64,000 nt of DNA from Paramagnetospirillum magnetotacticum MS-1 (GTDB lineage: Bacteria; Pseudomonadota; Alphaproteobacteria; Rhodospirillales; Magnetospirillaceae). The position numbers and the translations under genes were made by a program. The stretch covers positions 1 through 64,000 of the forward strand of contig NZ_JXSL01000023.1 in the NCBI RefSeq assembly GCF_000829825.1, in the 5' to 3' direction. The notes beneath the pieces are model-generated. The model saw only the letters and a program-made list of their open reading frames with translations. It was not told the origin of the DNA and made no database searches. Shown piece after piece: positions 45,419-53,404 of the stretch. Position 1 is the first letter of the stretch; the number at the start of each line of letters is the position of its first letter.

Positions 45419-46264
45419 TCAGCCCTCCGGCGGCAGATAGGTCAGGCCATACCGCTTGAAGATGGCGGCGATGGTGCCGTCGGCCCGCATCCGGGTGATG
45501 GCGTCGTCAAGCGGATGGGAAAGCTGCCGGTTGCTGTCCTTGACCGCCAGCCCCAATTCCCAGGTGGATTGGGTCAGGCCGGGCGCGGTCATGGGGCCGA
45601 TGGGAAAGCGCTTGCCATGGGCGCTCAGGGCGCTGGTCAATTCGGCTTGGTTACCCATGACCGCCGCCACCTCGCCCTTGGCCAGGGCCTGGGCAGCCGC
45701 CCCCAGATTGGGAAAGTGAACCACGTTGGCCACAAAGCGGTGGCCCAATTGATTGGTGAGATAGACGTCGGCCAGGGTCGCCAGTTCGACCCCCACCCGC
45801 TCGCGCTCGAAGACGGTGACGTCGTCTCGGGCCGTCACCTTGTCGGGATTACGCGCCACCGCCACCCGCTCGCGGAAATAGGGGGCGAAGATGACGGCGT
45901 TGTTGTTGCGAAGCGCAAAGACCCGGTCATTGGGCACATGCATCATCACATCGGCCACCCGGCGTTCCAGGTAATGGCCCTTCCACACCGCGTTGCGCAG
46001 ATCGTCGTCAACGCTTTCGCCCGCCGTCAGCTCCATGAAACCGGCTTTGAGCTTCAGGCGCTTGGCCAGGGCCTTGGCCAGATCGATATCGATGCCCACC
46101 AGCTTGCCGCCCTGGCGCGACGAAAAGGGCGGGAAATCGCGATAGACCGCCACGGTCAATTCGCCCTTGGCCTGGATGTCGTCGAGACTGGCTGCCGAGG
46201 CGCCGCCGCCCGAGGCCAGCGACGCCATCAACAGTCCCGCAAGGATGAAAAGGCACCGGATCAT
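45419..46264 (-). CDS. Quinoprotein-associated periplasmic binding protein (XoxJ/MoxJ-like)
   Basis: A 281-aa exported type-2 periplasmic binding fold (ELTVAVYRDFPPFSSRQGGKLVGIDIDLAKALAKRL). Such proteins sit with methanol/ethanol quinoproteins and are proposed to help activate the dehydrogenase. ATG 46264, 4 bp after the cytochrome stop, is preferred; GTG 46279 is in frame. No transporter partners adjoin, which fits a helper role rather than import. Confidence 0.87.
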   Translation of the reverse strand: MIRCLFILAGLLMASLASGGGASAASLDDIQAKGELTVAVYRDFPPFSSRQGGKLVGIDIDLAKALAKRLKLKAGFMELTAGESVDDDLRNAVWKGHYLERRVADVMMHVPNDRVFALRNNNAVIFAPYFRERVAVARNPDKVTARDDVTVFERERVGVELATLADVYLTNQLGHRFVANVVHFPNLGAAAQALAKGEVAAVMGNQAELTSALSAHGKRFPIGPMTAPGLTQSTWELGLAVKDSNRQLSHPLDDAITRMRADGTIAAIFKRYGLTYLPPEG

Positions 46265-46268
46265 GGGC

Positions 46269-46691
46269 CTATTTCTCACGAACGGTTTCCAGCCAGGCGC
46301 GGATGGCCCACATGGCTTCCTGGCTCAGCACGCCCTCGAATTTGGGCATGTAGACGCGGCCATCGCGCACGGCGCCGCCACGGATACGCTCCAGGAACCA
46401 CTCGTCACCCTCGAGACCTTCGGGCAGATAGCGCAGGTCCGGGGCGATGCCGCCTGACACCGCGCCCAATCCATGGCAACGGGCGCAATTCTGATTGAAG
46501 GCGGATGTGCCGATCTCGATGGCCCGCTTGTTGCCGCGATAGGGATTTTCCTTCTGCCACTTGTCACCCAGCTTCTTCAGGCCTTCGGTATTCACCGCCT
46601 GGGGGGTCACGTCACCATGGGCCAGAGCCGTACCGGCGACACCAGCCAGAAGCAGGGCCACCAGCCCCAAACGTCCGATGAAACTGAACAT
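46269..46691 (-). CDS. Cytochrome c (c550, PedF-like), electron acceptor of the alcohol dehydrogenase
   Basis: A 140-aa periplasmic cytochrome. Signal peptide up to GTALA, heme-binding CARCHG and a distal Met in VYMPKFEG. First gene of the operon cytochrome / XoxJ-like / SoxYZ-like / metallohydrolase / pqqB / pqqC, all overlapping or within 5 bp. Site 5 of the regulon lies 118 bp upstream, oriented toward it. It should take electrons from PQQH2. Confidence 0.88.
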   Translation of the reverse strand: MFSFIGRLGLVALLLAGVAGTALAHGDVTPQAVNTEGLKKLGDKWQKENPYRGNKRAIEIGTSAFNQNCARCHGLGAVSGGIAPDLRYLPEGLEGDEWFLERIRGGAVRDGRVYMPKFEGVLSQEAMWAIRAWLETVREK

Positions 46692-46754
46692 GGTCCCTTC
46701 CTTCGCACCAAAACTCGTTGGACGGCATGGTAGCGGCGACGGGCAAGGGGCTGT

Positions 46755-46773
46755 ATTGGACCTTGGCACAATT
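46755..46773 (+). promoter_or_regulatory. PQQ-regulon element, site 4
   Basis: ATTGGACCTTGGCACAATT on the plus strand, 115 bp upstream of the ABC-type operon starting at 46889 and oriented toward it. Confidence 0.65.
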
Positions 46774-46808
46774 TTCCCGGATTTCCGGTCGTTTGCCCCC
46801 GTTTCGCC

Positions 46809-46826
46809 ATTGGACAAAGGTCCAAT
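46809..46826 (-). promoter_or_regulatory. PQQ-regulon element, site 5
   Basis: On the minus strand ATTGGACCTTTGTCCAAT, the most symmetric copy (8-bp arms with one mismatch). It lies 118 bp upstream of the cytochrome c operon and points toward it. Confidence 0.7.
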
Positions 46827-46888
46827 TTTGCCCCTCCCCTCCCCCCTTCTAGACTGGGCTTTCGGTCCAAGGACGGACGGGGTGCGAT

Positions 46889-48049
46889 GTGATTCGAGCA
46901 ATGGGACTGGCCCTGGCGATCCTGATGGTCACGACCGCCGCCGAGGCGGCCGAGATCGGACTCGGCTGGCTGGGATTGCGGCCCGTCTCCGATCGCCCTG
47001 TCACTGTTCTCGACGGCCCACCCCCCGCCGATCTCGGCCTGGCCGGATTGCGCCAGGCCATCGCCGACAACAATGCGGGGGGCCGTTTCCTTGGCCAGAG
47101 CTACCGCCTGGACGCGATCACCCTGACAAATGAAGCCGAGGCCGAACCCGCCCTGGTCCGGCTGGCCCAATCGGGCATCCGGTTCGTGGTGACCGATCTT
47201 CCGGCGCCGCTGCTCTCGACGCTGGCGGCCTTGCCCGCCGCCGCAGGGCTTGTGTTCCTCAATTCCGGAGCCGAGGACGATTCCTTGCGCGAGGGCCAGT
47301 GCCGACGCAACCTGCTTCACACCATTCCCAGCCGGGCCATGCAGGCCGATGCCCTGGCGCAGCTCCTGGTGCGGCGGAACTGGAAGAAGTGGGCACTTCT
47401 GGTCGGCCCCGCCCCCGAGGACGGGCTTCGCGCCGCCGCGCTGCGCCGCGCCGCCCGCAAATTCGGGGCACGGATCGTGGCGGAAAAGCCCTGGACCTTC
47501 ACCCGCGACGCCCAGCGTAATGCCGAGGGCGAAGTGGCTGCCCTCACCCGCGACTGGTCCTATGACGTTCTAATGGTCGCCGACGAGACGGGCGAGTTCG
47601 GCGATACGGCCATGTTCAACACCTTCGACCCGCGCCCGGTGGCCGGAACCCAGGGGCTGGGCGCCTCGGCCTGGCATCCGGCCCATGACCAATGGGGCGC
47701 CAACCAATTGCAGAACCGCTTTCGGGCCCAGAACCACCGCGCCATGACCGAACTTGATTTCGCCGCCTGGACCGCGGGCCGCGCCATCGGCGAGGCGGCC
47801 ATGCGCGCCCGCGCCACCGATCCCGAACGCATCGAGGCCACGTTGCGGGCCGAAAACTTCGCATTGGCGGTCTATAAGGGCCGCACCGCCAGCTTCCGCC
47901 CCTGGGACGGCCAGTTGCGCCAGCCCATGCTGGTGGGCTGGGCCAGGGCCGTGGTGGCCGCCGCCCCCCAGGAGGGATTACTGCACCCCATCACCGATCT
48001 GGACACCCTGGGCACCGACAAAGGGGAAAACCTATGCGTCTTGCACTGA
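46889..48049 (+). CDS. PQQ-system periplasmic binding protein (PedA1A2BC / LutA-like)
   Basis: A 386-aa exported type-1 periplasmic-binding fold (signal near AMGLALAILMVTTAAEA; EIGLGWLGLRP; DADALAQLLVRRNWKKWALLVGP-like mid-section). It is the 'PQQ-dependent alcohol dehydrogenase system' substrate-binding family. Start GTG 46889 with GACGGGG upstream; ATG 46901 is possible. It begins an operon with a beta-propeller protein, an ATPase and a permease. In Pseudomonas putida and Methylobacterium the equivalent set is needed for lanthanide-dependent growth (established for PedA1A2BC and the lut cluster). Confidence 0.85.
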   Translation: MIRAMGLALAILMVTTAAEAAEIGLGWLGLRPVSDRPVTVLDGPPPADLGLAGLRQAIADNNAGGRFLGQSYRLDAITLTNEAEAEPALVRLAQSGIRFVVTDLPAPLLSTLAALPAAAGLVFLNSGAEDDSLREGQCRRNLLHTIPSRAMQADALAQLLVRRNWKKWALLVGPAPEDGLRAAALRRAARKFGARIVAEKPWTFTRDAQRNAEGEVAALTRDWSYDVLMVADETGEFGDTAMFNTFDPRPVAGTQGLGASAWHPAHDQWGANQLQNRFRAQNHRAMTELDFAAWTAGRAIGEAAMRARATDPERIEATLRAENFALAVYKGRTASFRPWDGQLRQPMLVGWARAVVAAAPQEGLLHPITDLDTLGTDKGENLCVLH

Positions 48050-48990
48050 CGGCCGTCCTGCTGGCGTGGGGCGGCACCGCCCTCGCCCAGACCGCCTATG
48101 TCTCCAACGAGAAGGACAATTCTATCTCGGTGATCGACATCAAGACCATGGCGGTGACCCAGACGGTCAAGGTCGGACGCCGTCCGCGCGGCATCACCTT
48201 GTCACCCGACTTCAAGCATCTCTATATCTGCGCCTCGGACAGCGACGCCATCCAGGTGATGGATTTGGCCAGCCTCAAGCTGATTCACGACCTGCCCTCG
48301 GGCGAGGACCCGGAGCAATTCACCTTGCACCCCGATGGCCGCCGTCTTTACGTCGCCAACGAGAACAACAACGTGGTCACCGTGATCGACGTCCACAGCC
48401 GCAAGGTCATCGGTCAGGTGGATGTGGGCATCGAGCCGGAAGGCATGGCGGTCAGCCCCGACGGCAAGATCGCCGTCAACACCTCCGAGACCACCAATAT
48501 GGTCCATTGGCTGGACGCCGACCGTCTGACCTTGCTGGACAACACCGCCGTGGGCTCGCGGCCGCGTTTCGCCACCTTCGATTCCACGGGCAAGACATTG
48601 TGGGTCACCGCCGAGATCGGCGGTACCGTCCATGTCATCGACACGGCCAGCCGGACCGAGCGCCAGACTATCTCCTTCGCCATTCCCGGCATAGCCAAGG
48701 ACAAGATTCAGCCGGTGGGCCTTAGACTCTCGGCGGACGGCGCCCTGGCCTTCGTGGCGCTGGGCCCGGCCAATCATGTGGCGGTGATCGACACCAAGAC
48801 CCTGACGGTGGTGAAATACATTCTGGTGGGCCGCCGGGTCTGGCATCTGGCCCTGACCCCCGACGGCTCCAAGTTGTTGGCGACCAACGGCATTTCTGGC
48901 GACGTCTCGGTGATCGACACCAAGAGCCTTGGCGTCGTCAAGACCATCGCCGTCGGGCGCTATCCCTGGGGCGTGGCGATCAGGCCATGA
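48034..48990 (+). CDS. Periplasmic YVTN beta-propeller protein of the PQQ ABC system
   Basis: A 318-aa exported seven-bladed propeller of YVTN repeats (TAYVSNEKDNSISVIDIKT, LYVANENNNVVTVIDVHS and similar about every 42 residues), with a signal peptide MRLALTAVLLAWGGTALA. Overlaps its upstream neighbour by 16 bp and the ATPase gene by 4 bp. It is probably a periplasmic subunit or chaperone for the same transport system (LutB-like). No catalytic motif. Confidence 0.86.
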   Translation: MRLALTAVLLAWGGTALAQTAYVSNEKDNSISVIDIKTMAVTQTVKVGRRPRGITLSPDFKHLYICASDSDAIQVMDLASLKLIHDLPSGEDPEQFTLHPDGRRLYVANENNNVVTVIDVHSRKVIGQVDVGIEPEGMAVSPDGKIAVNTSETTNMVHWLDADRLTLLDNTAVGSRPRFATFDSTGKTLWVTAEIGGTVHVIDTASRTERQTISFAIPGIAKDKIQPVGLRLSADGALAFVALGPANHVAVIDTKTLTVVKYILVGRRVWHLALTPDGSKLLATNGISGDVSVIDTKSLGVVKTIAVGRYPWGVAIRP

Positions 48991-49721
48991 CCGACGCCCT
49001 GGCCCTGTCCCAGCTTGGCTACCGCTATCGCTCGGGCTTCGCCCTGGACGATATCGGCCTGTCGGTTCCGGCCGGATGCTTCACCATGCTGCTGGGCCCC
49101 AATGGCGCGGGCAAGAGCACCCTGGTCAACCTGATCACCCGCCTGTACGCCCCCAGTTCGGGCTCCATCGCCATCGGCGGCCACGACCTTGGCCGCCATC
49201 CCGGCAAAGCCCTGGCCCGGCTGGGCGTGGTGTTCCAGCAATCCACCCTGGATCTCGACCTCACGCTCGCCCAGAACCTGCGCTATGCCGCCGCGCTGCA
49301 CGGCATGGGAGGAAGCCGGGCCGAGGCAGCCCTTACCTTGGCCCTGGCCCGCTTCGGCCTGGAAGACGCGTGGTCCAGCCCGGCCCGCGCCTTGTCGGGC
49401 GGCAACCGCCGCAAGCTGGAACTGGCCCGCGCCCTGCTGCATCAGCCCGCGCTGCTGGTCTGCGACGAGGCGACGGTCGGCTTGGACAGCGCCTCGCGGC
49501 GCTCGCTTTTGGCCCATCTGCGCCGATCGTGCCGCGACGAGGGTCTGGCGGTGCTATGGACCACCCATCTCATGGACGAGGCCGAGGCCGACGATCCGGT
49601 GATCGTGCTGCAATCGGGCCGGATCCGCGCCCAAGGCAAGGGGCGCGCCCTGATGGAGCGCACCGGCGCCGCCAATCTGGAAGGCGCCGTCCAAAGGCTG
49701 TTGTCGGAGGGACCGTCATGA
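48987..49721 (+). CDS. ABC transporter ATPase of the PQQ system (LutE/PedA-type)
   Basis: A 244-aa ATPase. Walker A GPNGAGKST, Q-loop VFQQSTLDLDLT, signature LSGGNRRKLELARAL, Walker B LVCDEATVGLD and switch His in WTTHLMDEAE. It resembles export-type (CcmA/NodI) ATPases, as do the PQQ-associated ones. Paired with the ABC-2 permease that overlaps its stop. Confidence 0.9.
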   Translation: MTDALALSQLGYRYRSGFALDDIGLSVPAGCFTMLLGPNGAGKSTLVNLITRLYAPSSGSIAIGGHDLGRHPGKALARLGVVFQQSTLDLDLTLAQNLRYAAALHGMGGSRAEAALTLALARFGLEDAWSSPARALSGGNRRKLELARALLHQPALLVCDEATVGLDSASRRSLLAHLRRSCRDEGLAVLWTTHLMDEAEADDPVIVLQSGRIRAQGKGRALMERTGAANLEGAVQRLLSEGPS

Positions 49722-50512
49722 TCTGGCTGATCTCCCTGTGGGGCATCCTGATCCGCGAGGGATTGCGCTTCATGGGTCAGAAAGAGCGCATGGTCTCGGC
49801 CCTGCTGCGGCCCATGCTGTGGCTGGTGATCTTCGCCGCCGGGTTCCGGGCCGCCCTGGGCGTGGCCATCACGCCGCCCTATGACAGCTACATCACCTAC
49901 GAGGTCTATATCCTGCCCGGTCTGGTGGGCATGGTGCAGTTGTTCAACGGCATGCAGACCTCGCTCTCCATGGTTTATGACCGCGAGACCGGCAGTATGA
50001 GGGTGTTGCTGACCAGCCCGCTGCCGCGCTGGTGGCTGCTGGCCTGCAAGCTGATCGCAGGCGCGTTGGTCTCCCTGGTCCAGGTCTATGTCTTCCTGCT
50101 GGCCGCCTTGGCCTTCGGGGTCGAGGTTCCGGCGCTGGGCTATGTGGCGGCGCTGCCGGTTTTGTTCCTGACCGGGCTGATGCTGGGCGCGGCGGGCCTG
50201 TTTCTGTCCTCGGCCATCCGTCAGTTGGAGAATTTCGCGGGCGTGATGAATTTCGTGATCTTTCCCGCCTTCTTCTTGTCCTCGGCCCTGTATCCCTTGT
50301 GGAAGGTGGCGGAATCCAGCCCGCTCCTGGCCCATCTCGCCCAGTTCAACCCCTTTACCCATGCGGTCGAGGCCATCCGCTTCGCCCTTTACCTGGATGT
50401 GTCGCCTTCGTCCCTGGCCTGGGTCCTGGGCAGTCTGGCGGTGTTTTCCGCCCTGGCGGTCTGGGGCTATGACCCGTCGCGCGGCTTCCTGGCCCGGCGG
50501 GTCATGGAATAG
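49718..50512 (+). CDS. ABC-2 type permease of the PQQ system (LutF/PedC-type)
   Basis: A 264-aa ABC-2 permease with about six TM helices, DRETGSMRVLLTSPLPRWWLL and a long C-terminal segment (FPAFFLSSALYPLW). ABC-2 permeases usually export, yet genetic work on the homologous Ped/Lut systems ties them to lanthanide use. ATG 49718 overlaps the ATPase stop. The gene ends 11 bp inside the convergent ATPase gene. Confidence 0.88.
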   Translation: MIWLISLWGILIREGLRFMGQKERMVSALLRPMLWLVIFAAGFRAALGVAITPPYDSYITYEVYILPGLVGMVQLFNGMQTSLSMVYDRETGSMRVLLTSPLPRWWLLACKLIAGALVSLVQVYVFLLAALAFGVEVPALGYVAALPVLFLTGLMLGAAGLFLSSAIRQLENFAGVMNFVIFPAFFLSSALYPLWKVAESSPLLAHLAQFNPFTHAVEAIRFALYLDVSPSSLAWVLGSLAVFSALAVWGYDPSRGFLARRVME

Positions 50513-51071
50513 AAATCACCCGCGAGGCGATACCGTCCAGATCGGCGGCGTCATGGCTGACCATGACCACCGCCGGATGGCGGCGGGCACGGTAATCCTC
50601 CACGGCCCGACGGGTCAGCCGCACCGACTCCGCATCGAGGGAGACATAGGGCTCGTCCAGCAACAGGGCCTGGGGTTCCACCGCCAGGGCACGGGCCACC
50701 GCCGCGCGGCGGGCCATGCCCAGTGACATCTGCCGGGGCAGAAGTTCCCCCTTCCCGGCCAGACCCACCGCCGCCAGACCCGCCTCGATGGCCTCGGGGC
50801 CCAGGCGCGGCGCCACCAGGGCGATATTGGCGGCGACGCTCATCCAGGGCAGCAGGCAGGGCTCCTGAAACACCATCCCCAGGACCGAAGGCTGAACGGC
50901 CTCGCCGACGAAGTCACGGTCGAGCCCCGCCAGGATGCGCAACAAGGTGGACTTGCCCGAGCCCGACGGCCCCATCACGGCCACCACCTCGCCGGGCGAG
51001 ACCTCGACGTTCAGCCCGGCCAGAACCACCCGGCCGCCAAAGCGCTTTTCCCTGATATGAGCCAGGATCAT
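50502..51071 (-). CDS. Short ABC transporter ATPase (TauB/SsuB-like)
   Basis: A 189-aa ATPase, about 60 residues shorter than TauB/SsuB/NrtD relatives. It keeps Walker A (GPSGSGKST), the Q-loop (QEPCLLPW), Walker B (LLLDEPYVSLD) and the H-loop (VSHD). The signature is altered: SLGMARRAAVARAL instead of LSGGMRQR. It ends at ISIP, so the C-terminal helices of the family are missing. Last gene of a binding protein / permease / ATPase operon. Confidence 0.85.
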   Translation of the reverse strand: MILAHIREKRFGGRVVLAGLNVEVSPGEVVAVMGPSGSGKSTLLRILAGLDRDFVGEAVQPSVLGMVFQEPCLLPWMSVAANIALVAPRLGPEAIEAGLAAVGLAGKGELLPRQMSLGMARRAAVARALAVEPQALLLDEPYVSLDAESVRLTRRAVEDYRARRHPAVVMVSHDAADLDGIASRVISIP

Positions 51072-51072
51072 C

Positions 51073-51816
51073 TCAGTCACGCCAGCGGGAGACCTTTCGC
51101 TCCAGGGGGGCCAGCACCGCCAGTTCGATGGCCTGGACCACCAGGATGAAGGCCAGGGAATAGGCCAGGATTCCGGCGACATCGAAGCCTTGGAAGAACA
51201 GATGCAGCTTGAAGCCGATTCCGTCGCTGCGCCCCAACAGTTCGACCACCAGGACGATCTTCCAGATCAAGGCCAGACCGGACCGCGCCGCCACCATGAG
51301 ATAGGGCGCCAGTTGCGGCAGCACGACATGACGCAAGCATCGCCAGCGGCCGATACGGTAGAGGTCCGCCAGATCGCCATAGGCGGGTTCCAGGGCCCTC
51401 GCCCCTTCACGCAGGGTCACCACCACCGACGGAATCTTGTTCAGCACCACCGCCGCCAGGGCGGCGCCTTCGGTCAGCCCGAACCAGACGAAGCACAGGA
51501 TGGCCGTCACCAGGGCCGGCAGGTTGAGAAAGAACACCACCCAGGCGTCGAAGACCCGATCCAGCCCCCGCCACCGTCCCAGGGCGATGCCCATGGCTGT
51601 ACCCAGACCGAGCGCCAGGAAAAAGGCCGCCAGAACACGGGCCAGGGTGATGGCGAGATGATGGCCGAGATCGCCCTTCAGCAAGGCCTTGACTAGCACC
51701 GCCGCCACCTCGGCGGGCGGCGGCAATGTGGCCGCGGGCACCATGACCGCCAGGCCCTGCCAGACCAGGACCAGCGACAGAAAGGACAGGAATTGCCAGC
51801 CCAGCCGCCGCCCCAT
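51073..51816 (-). CDS. ABC transporter permease (TauC/SsuC-like)
   Basis: A 247-aa permease with five to six TM helices and the EAA loop (EPAYGDLADLYRIGRWRCLRHVVLPQLAPYLMVAARSG). The length is normal. The ATG overlaps the binding-protein stop; the gene ends 1 bp before the ATPase start. Substrate unknown. Confidence 0.9.
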   Translation of the reverse strand: MGRRLGWQFLSFLSLVLVWQGLAVMVPAATLPPPAEVAAVLVKALLKGDLGHHLAITLARVLAAFFLALGLGTAMGIALGRWRGLDRVFDAWVVFFLNLPALVTAILCFVWFGLTEGAALAAVVLNKIPSVVVTLREGARALEPAYGDLADLYRIGRWRCLRHVVLPQLAPYLMVAARSGLALIWKIVLVVELLGRSDGIGFKLHLFFQGFDVAGILAYSLAFILVVQAIELAVLAPLERKVSRWRD

Positions 51817-52775
51817 CACCGGGCGGTCCAGAATGTGCCCGGCTGCAAGATGGGCGAGGGGCCGACCAGATCCTCGCCGCCCAATCGGGCCAGGATGGCG
51901 AAGACCTTTTCCGCCTCCCGGCGCTCTTGTTCCCCCCAGGCGGCGGGAATTCCGGCGCAGAACCCGGCCCGCAAACCGTTGCGCAGCCGGGGCTCGGCGG
52001 CCCGCGTCAGGGAATCGAGAGCGGACCAGTCGAAGCCCTCGGCGCACATGGCGGCCCGCGTCTCGGCCTCGGCGGCCAGAAAAGCCTTGATCTCGGAATC
52101 ATGGGCATCGGCCCAGGACCGGTGGAAGATCCAGCCCAGCAGCGGGGGATTGGAGGCGATCCCCAATTGGGCGGGAATGGCGGCCACGTCCACCAGACGG
52201 CGCATTCCCTTGATCTCCAGGGGCACCGCCGCCTGCCAGAAGGTCAACAAGGCGTCCAGACGCCCCGCCTCCATCTGCTGGGCCAGCAACGGCGGCGCGG
52301 CGAAGGCCTTGTCCACCGCCCGGTCCAGATCCAGGCCGTGGCGGCGGCTGGCCAGGGCGCGCAGCAAAAGCCAGCCCTTGTCCTGGGGACCACCGGCGAT
52401 GCCGACCCGCTTGCCCTCCAGATCGGCCAGGGAGGTGACCGGCGAGGCCTCGGGCACCAGCAGGGCGCCGGTCATCACCGACCAGGGAATGAATGTGAGA
52501 TCATGGCCCATGGCCCGCTGACGCGACACCCACAGCCAGTCGCCGACGATGGCGTCCACGGAACCGGCCAGCAGCGCCACCGAGGCACTGTCCTTTCCGG
52601 CCAGTTCCACAGGCTCGACCCGAAGCCCGTGGGCGGCATCGAGGCGGCGGGCCCGCATGGTCTCGATCTCCCACTGCACCGTGCCGAAGCTGAGCAGGCC
52701 CAGCCGGATGGTCTCCGCTGCCCGGGCGGGCATAACCATCAGCAGCAACAGGGCGGCGATCATGGACAGGCGCAT
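51816..52775 (-). CDS. ABC transporter substrate-binding protein (NMT1/TauA-like)
   Basis: A 319-aa exported binding protein (signal MRLSMIAALLLLMVMPARA). SLADLEGKRVGIAGGPQDKGWLLLRAL and LLAGSVDAIVGDWLWVSRQRA match the TauA/SsuA/NMT1 fold. It shares a 100-bp divergent promoter and regulon site 6 with the thiol protein at 52876. The operon encodes a complete importer; its cargo could be a cofactor precursor, chelator or alcohol-derived compound, but nothing in the sequence decides. Confidence 0.85.
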   Translation of the reverse strand: MRLSMIAALLLLMVMPARAAETIRLGLLSFGTVQWEIETMRARRLDAAHGLRVEPVELAGKDSASVALLAGSVDAIVGDWLWVSRQRAMGHDLTFIPWSVMTGALLVPEASPVTSLADLEGKRVGIAGGPQDKGWLLLRALASRRHGLDLDRAVDKAFAAPPLLAQQMEAGRLDALLTFWQAAVPLEIKGMRRLVDVAAIPAQLGIASNPPLLGWIFHRSWADAHDSEIKAFLAAEAETRAAMCAEGFDWSALDSLTRAAEPRLRNGLRAGFCAGIPAAWGEQERREAEKVFAILARLGGEDLVGPSPILQPGTFWTAR

Positions 52776-52822
52776 GGGGGAACTCTCCTGCCCCCAGTCT
52801 AGCAGCGGCGCAAAACGGCGGT

Positions 52823-52840
52823 ATTCGACCTATTGCCAAT
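52823..52840 (+). promoter_or_regulatory. PQQ-regulon element, site 6
   Basis: ATTCGACCTATTGCCAAT, an excellent consensus match, between the divergent importer operon (start 52775) and the thiol protein (start 52876). Its distance to either start is short (35-48 bp). Confidence 0.65.
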
Positions 52841-52875
52841 GGGAGCGCCCCACCTCCCCGCCAGATGATGGCCCC

Positions 52876-53385
52876 ATGAAGCGACTTTTTCTCGCCGCCG
52901 CCCTGCTGCTCTGCCCGCCCGCCCAGGCGGCGCAGTACCGCAGCGGCGATTACCGCGCTCCGACGCCGCTGGACTTGCCCGGCGCCGTCACCGTCGATAC
53001 CGCCGATGCCAAGGCCCTGATGGAAGCGGGCACAGTGGTGGCCATCGACGTGCTGCCCGCGCCGCGCAGGCCCGATGGCGGCGCGTGGCTGCTGCCCCGG
53101 CCCCATCTCAGCCTGCCCGGCGCGGTCTGGCTGGCCAATACCGGCTATGGCGATCTGTCACCCGAGATGCGGGTCTGGTTCGCGGCCCAATTGCGGGATC
53201 TGAGCGGCGGCGACCACACCCGGCCACTGATGTTCTTTTGCATCATCGATTGCTGGATGAGCTGGAACGCCGCCATCCGGGCCATGGAACTGGGTTATTC
53301 GCGGGTCCATTGGTATCCCGACGGCACCGACGGATGGGAATTCGCCGATCTTCCCCTGGTGCCGGTGGAGCCGCGCGGGCCTTGA
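52876..53385 (+). CDS. PQQ-associated rhodanese-like protein with Cys-X3-Cys-Trp motif
   Basis: A 169-aa exported protein (signal to about PAQAA) with a rhodanese-like fold. The mark of the family is FFCIIDCWMSWNAA: two cysteines three residues apart followed by Trp (the group is named for a CXXCW motif in PQQ-dependent catabolism clusters), then HWYPDGTDGWE. It may act as a thiol or sulfur carrier in the periplasm, perhaps with the SoxYZ-like protein. Start ATG 52876; the ribosome binding site is weak. Confidence 0.86.
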   Translation: MKRLFLAAALLLCPPAQAAQYRSGDYRAPTPLDLPGAVTVDTADAKALMEAGTVVAIDVLPAPRRPDGGAWLLPRPHLSLPGAVWLANTGYGDLSPEMRVWFAAQLRDLSGGDHTRPLMFFCIIDCWMSWNAAIRAMELGYSRVHWYPDGTDGWEFADLPLVPVEPRGP

Positions 53386-53404
53386 AGCACCGCGCGGCAC
53401 GCCG

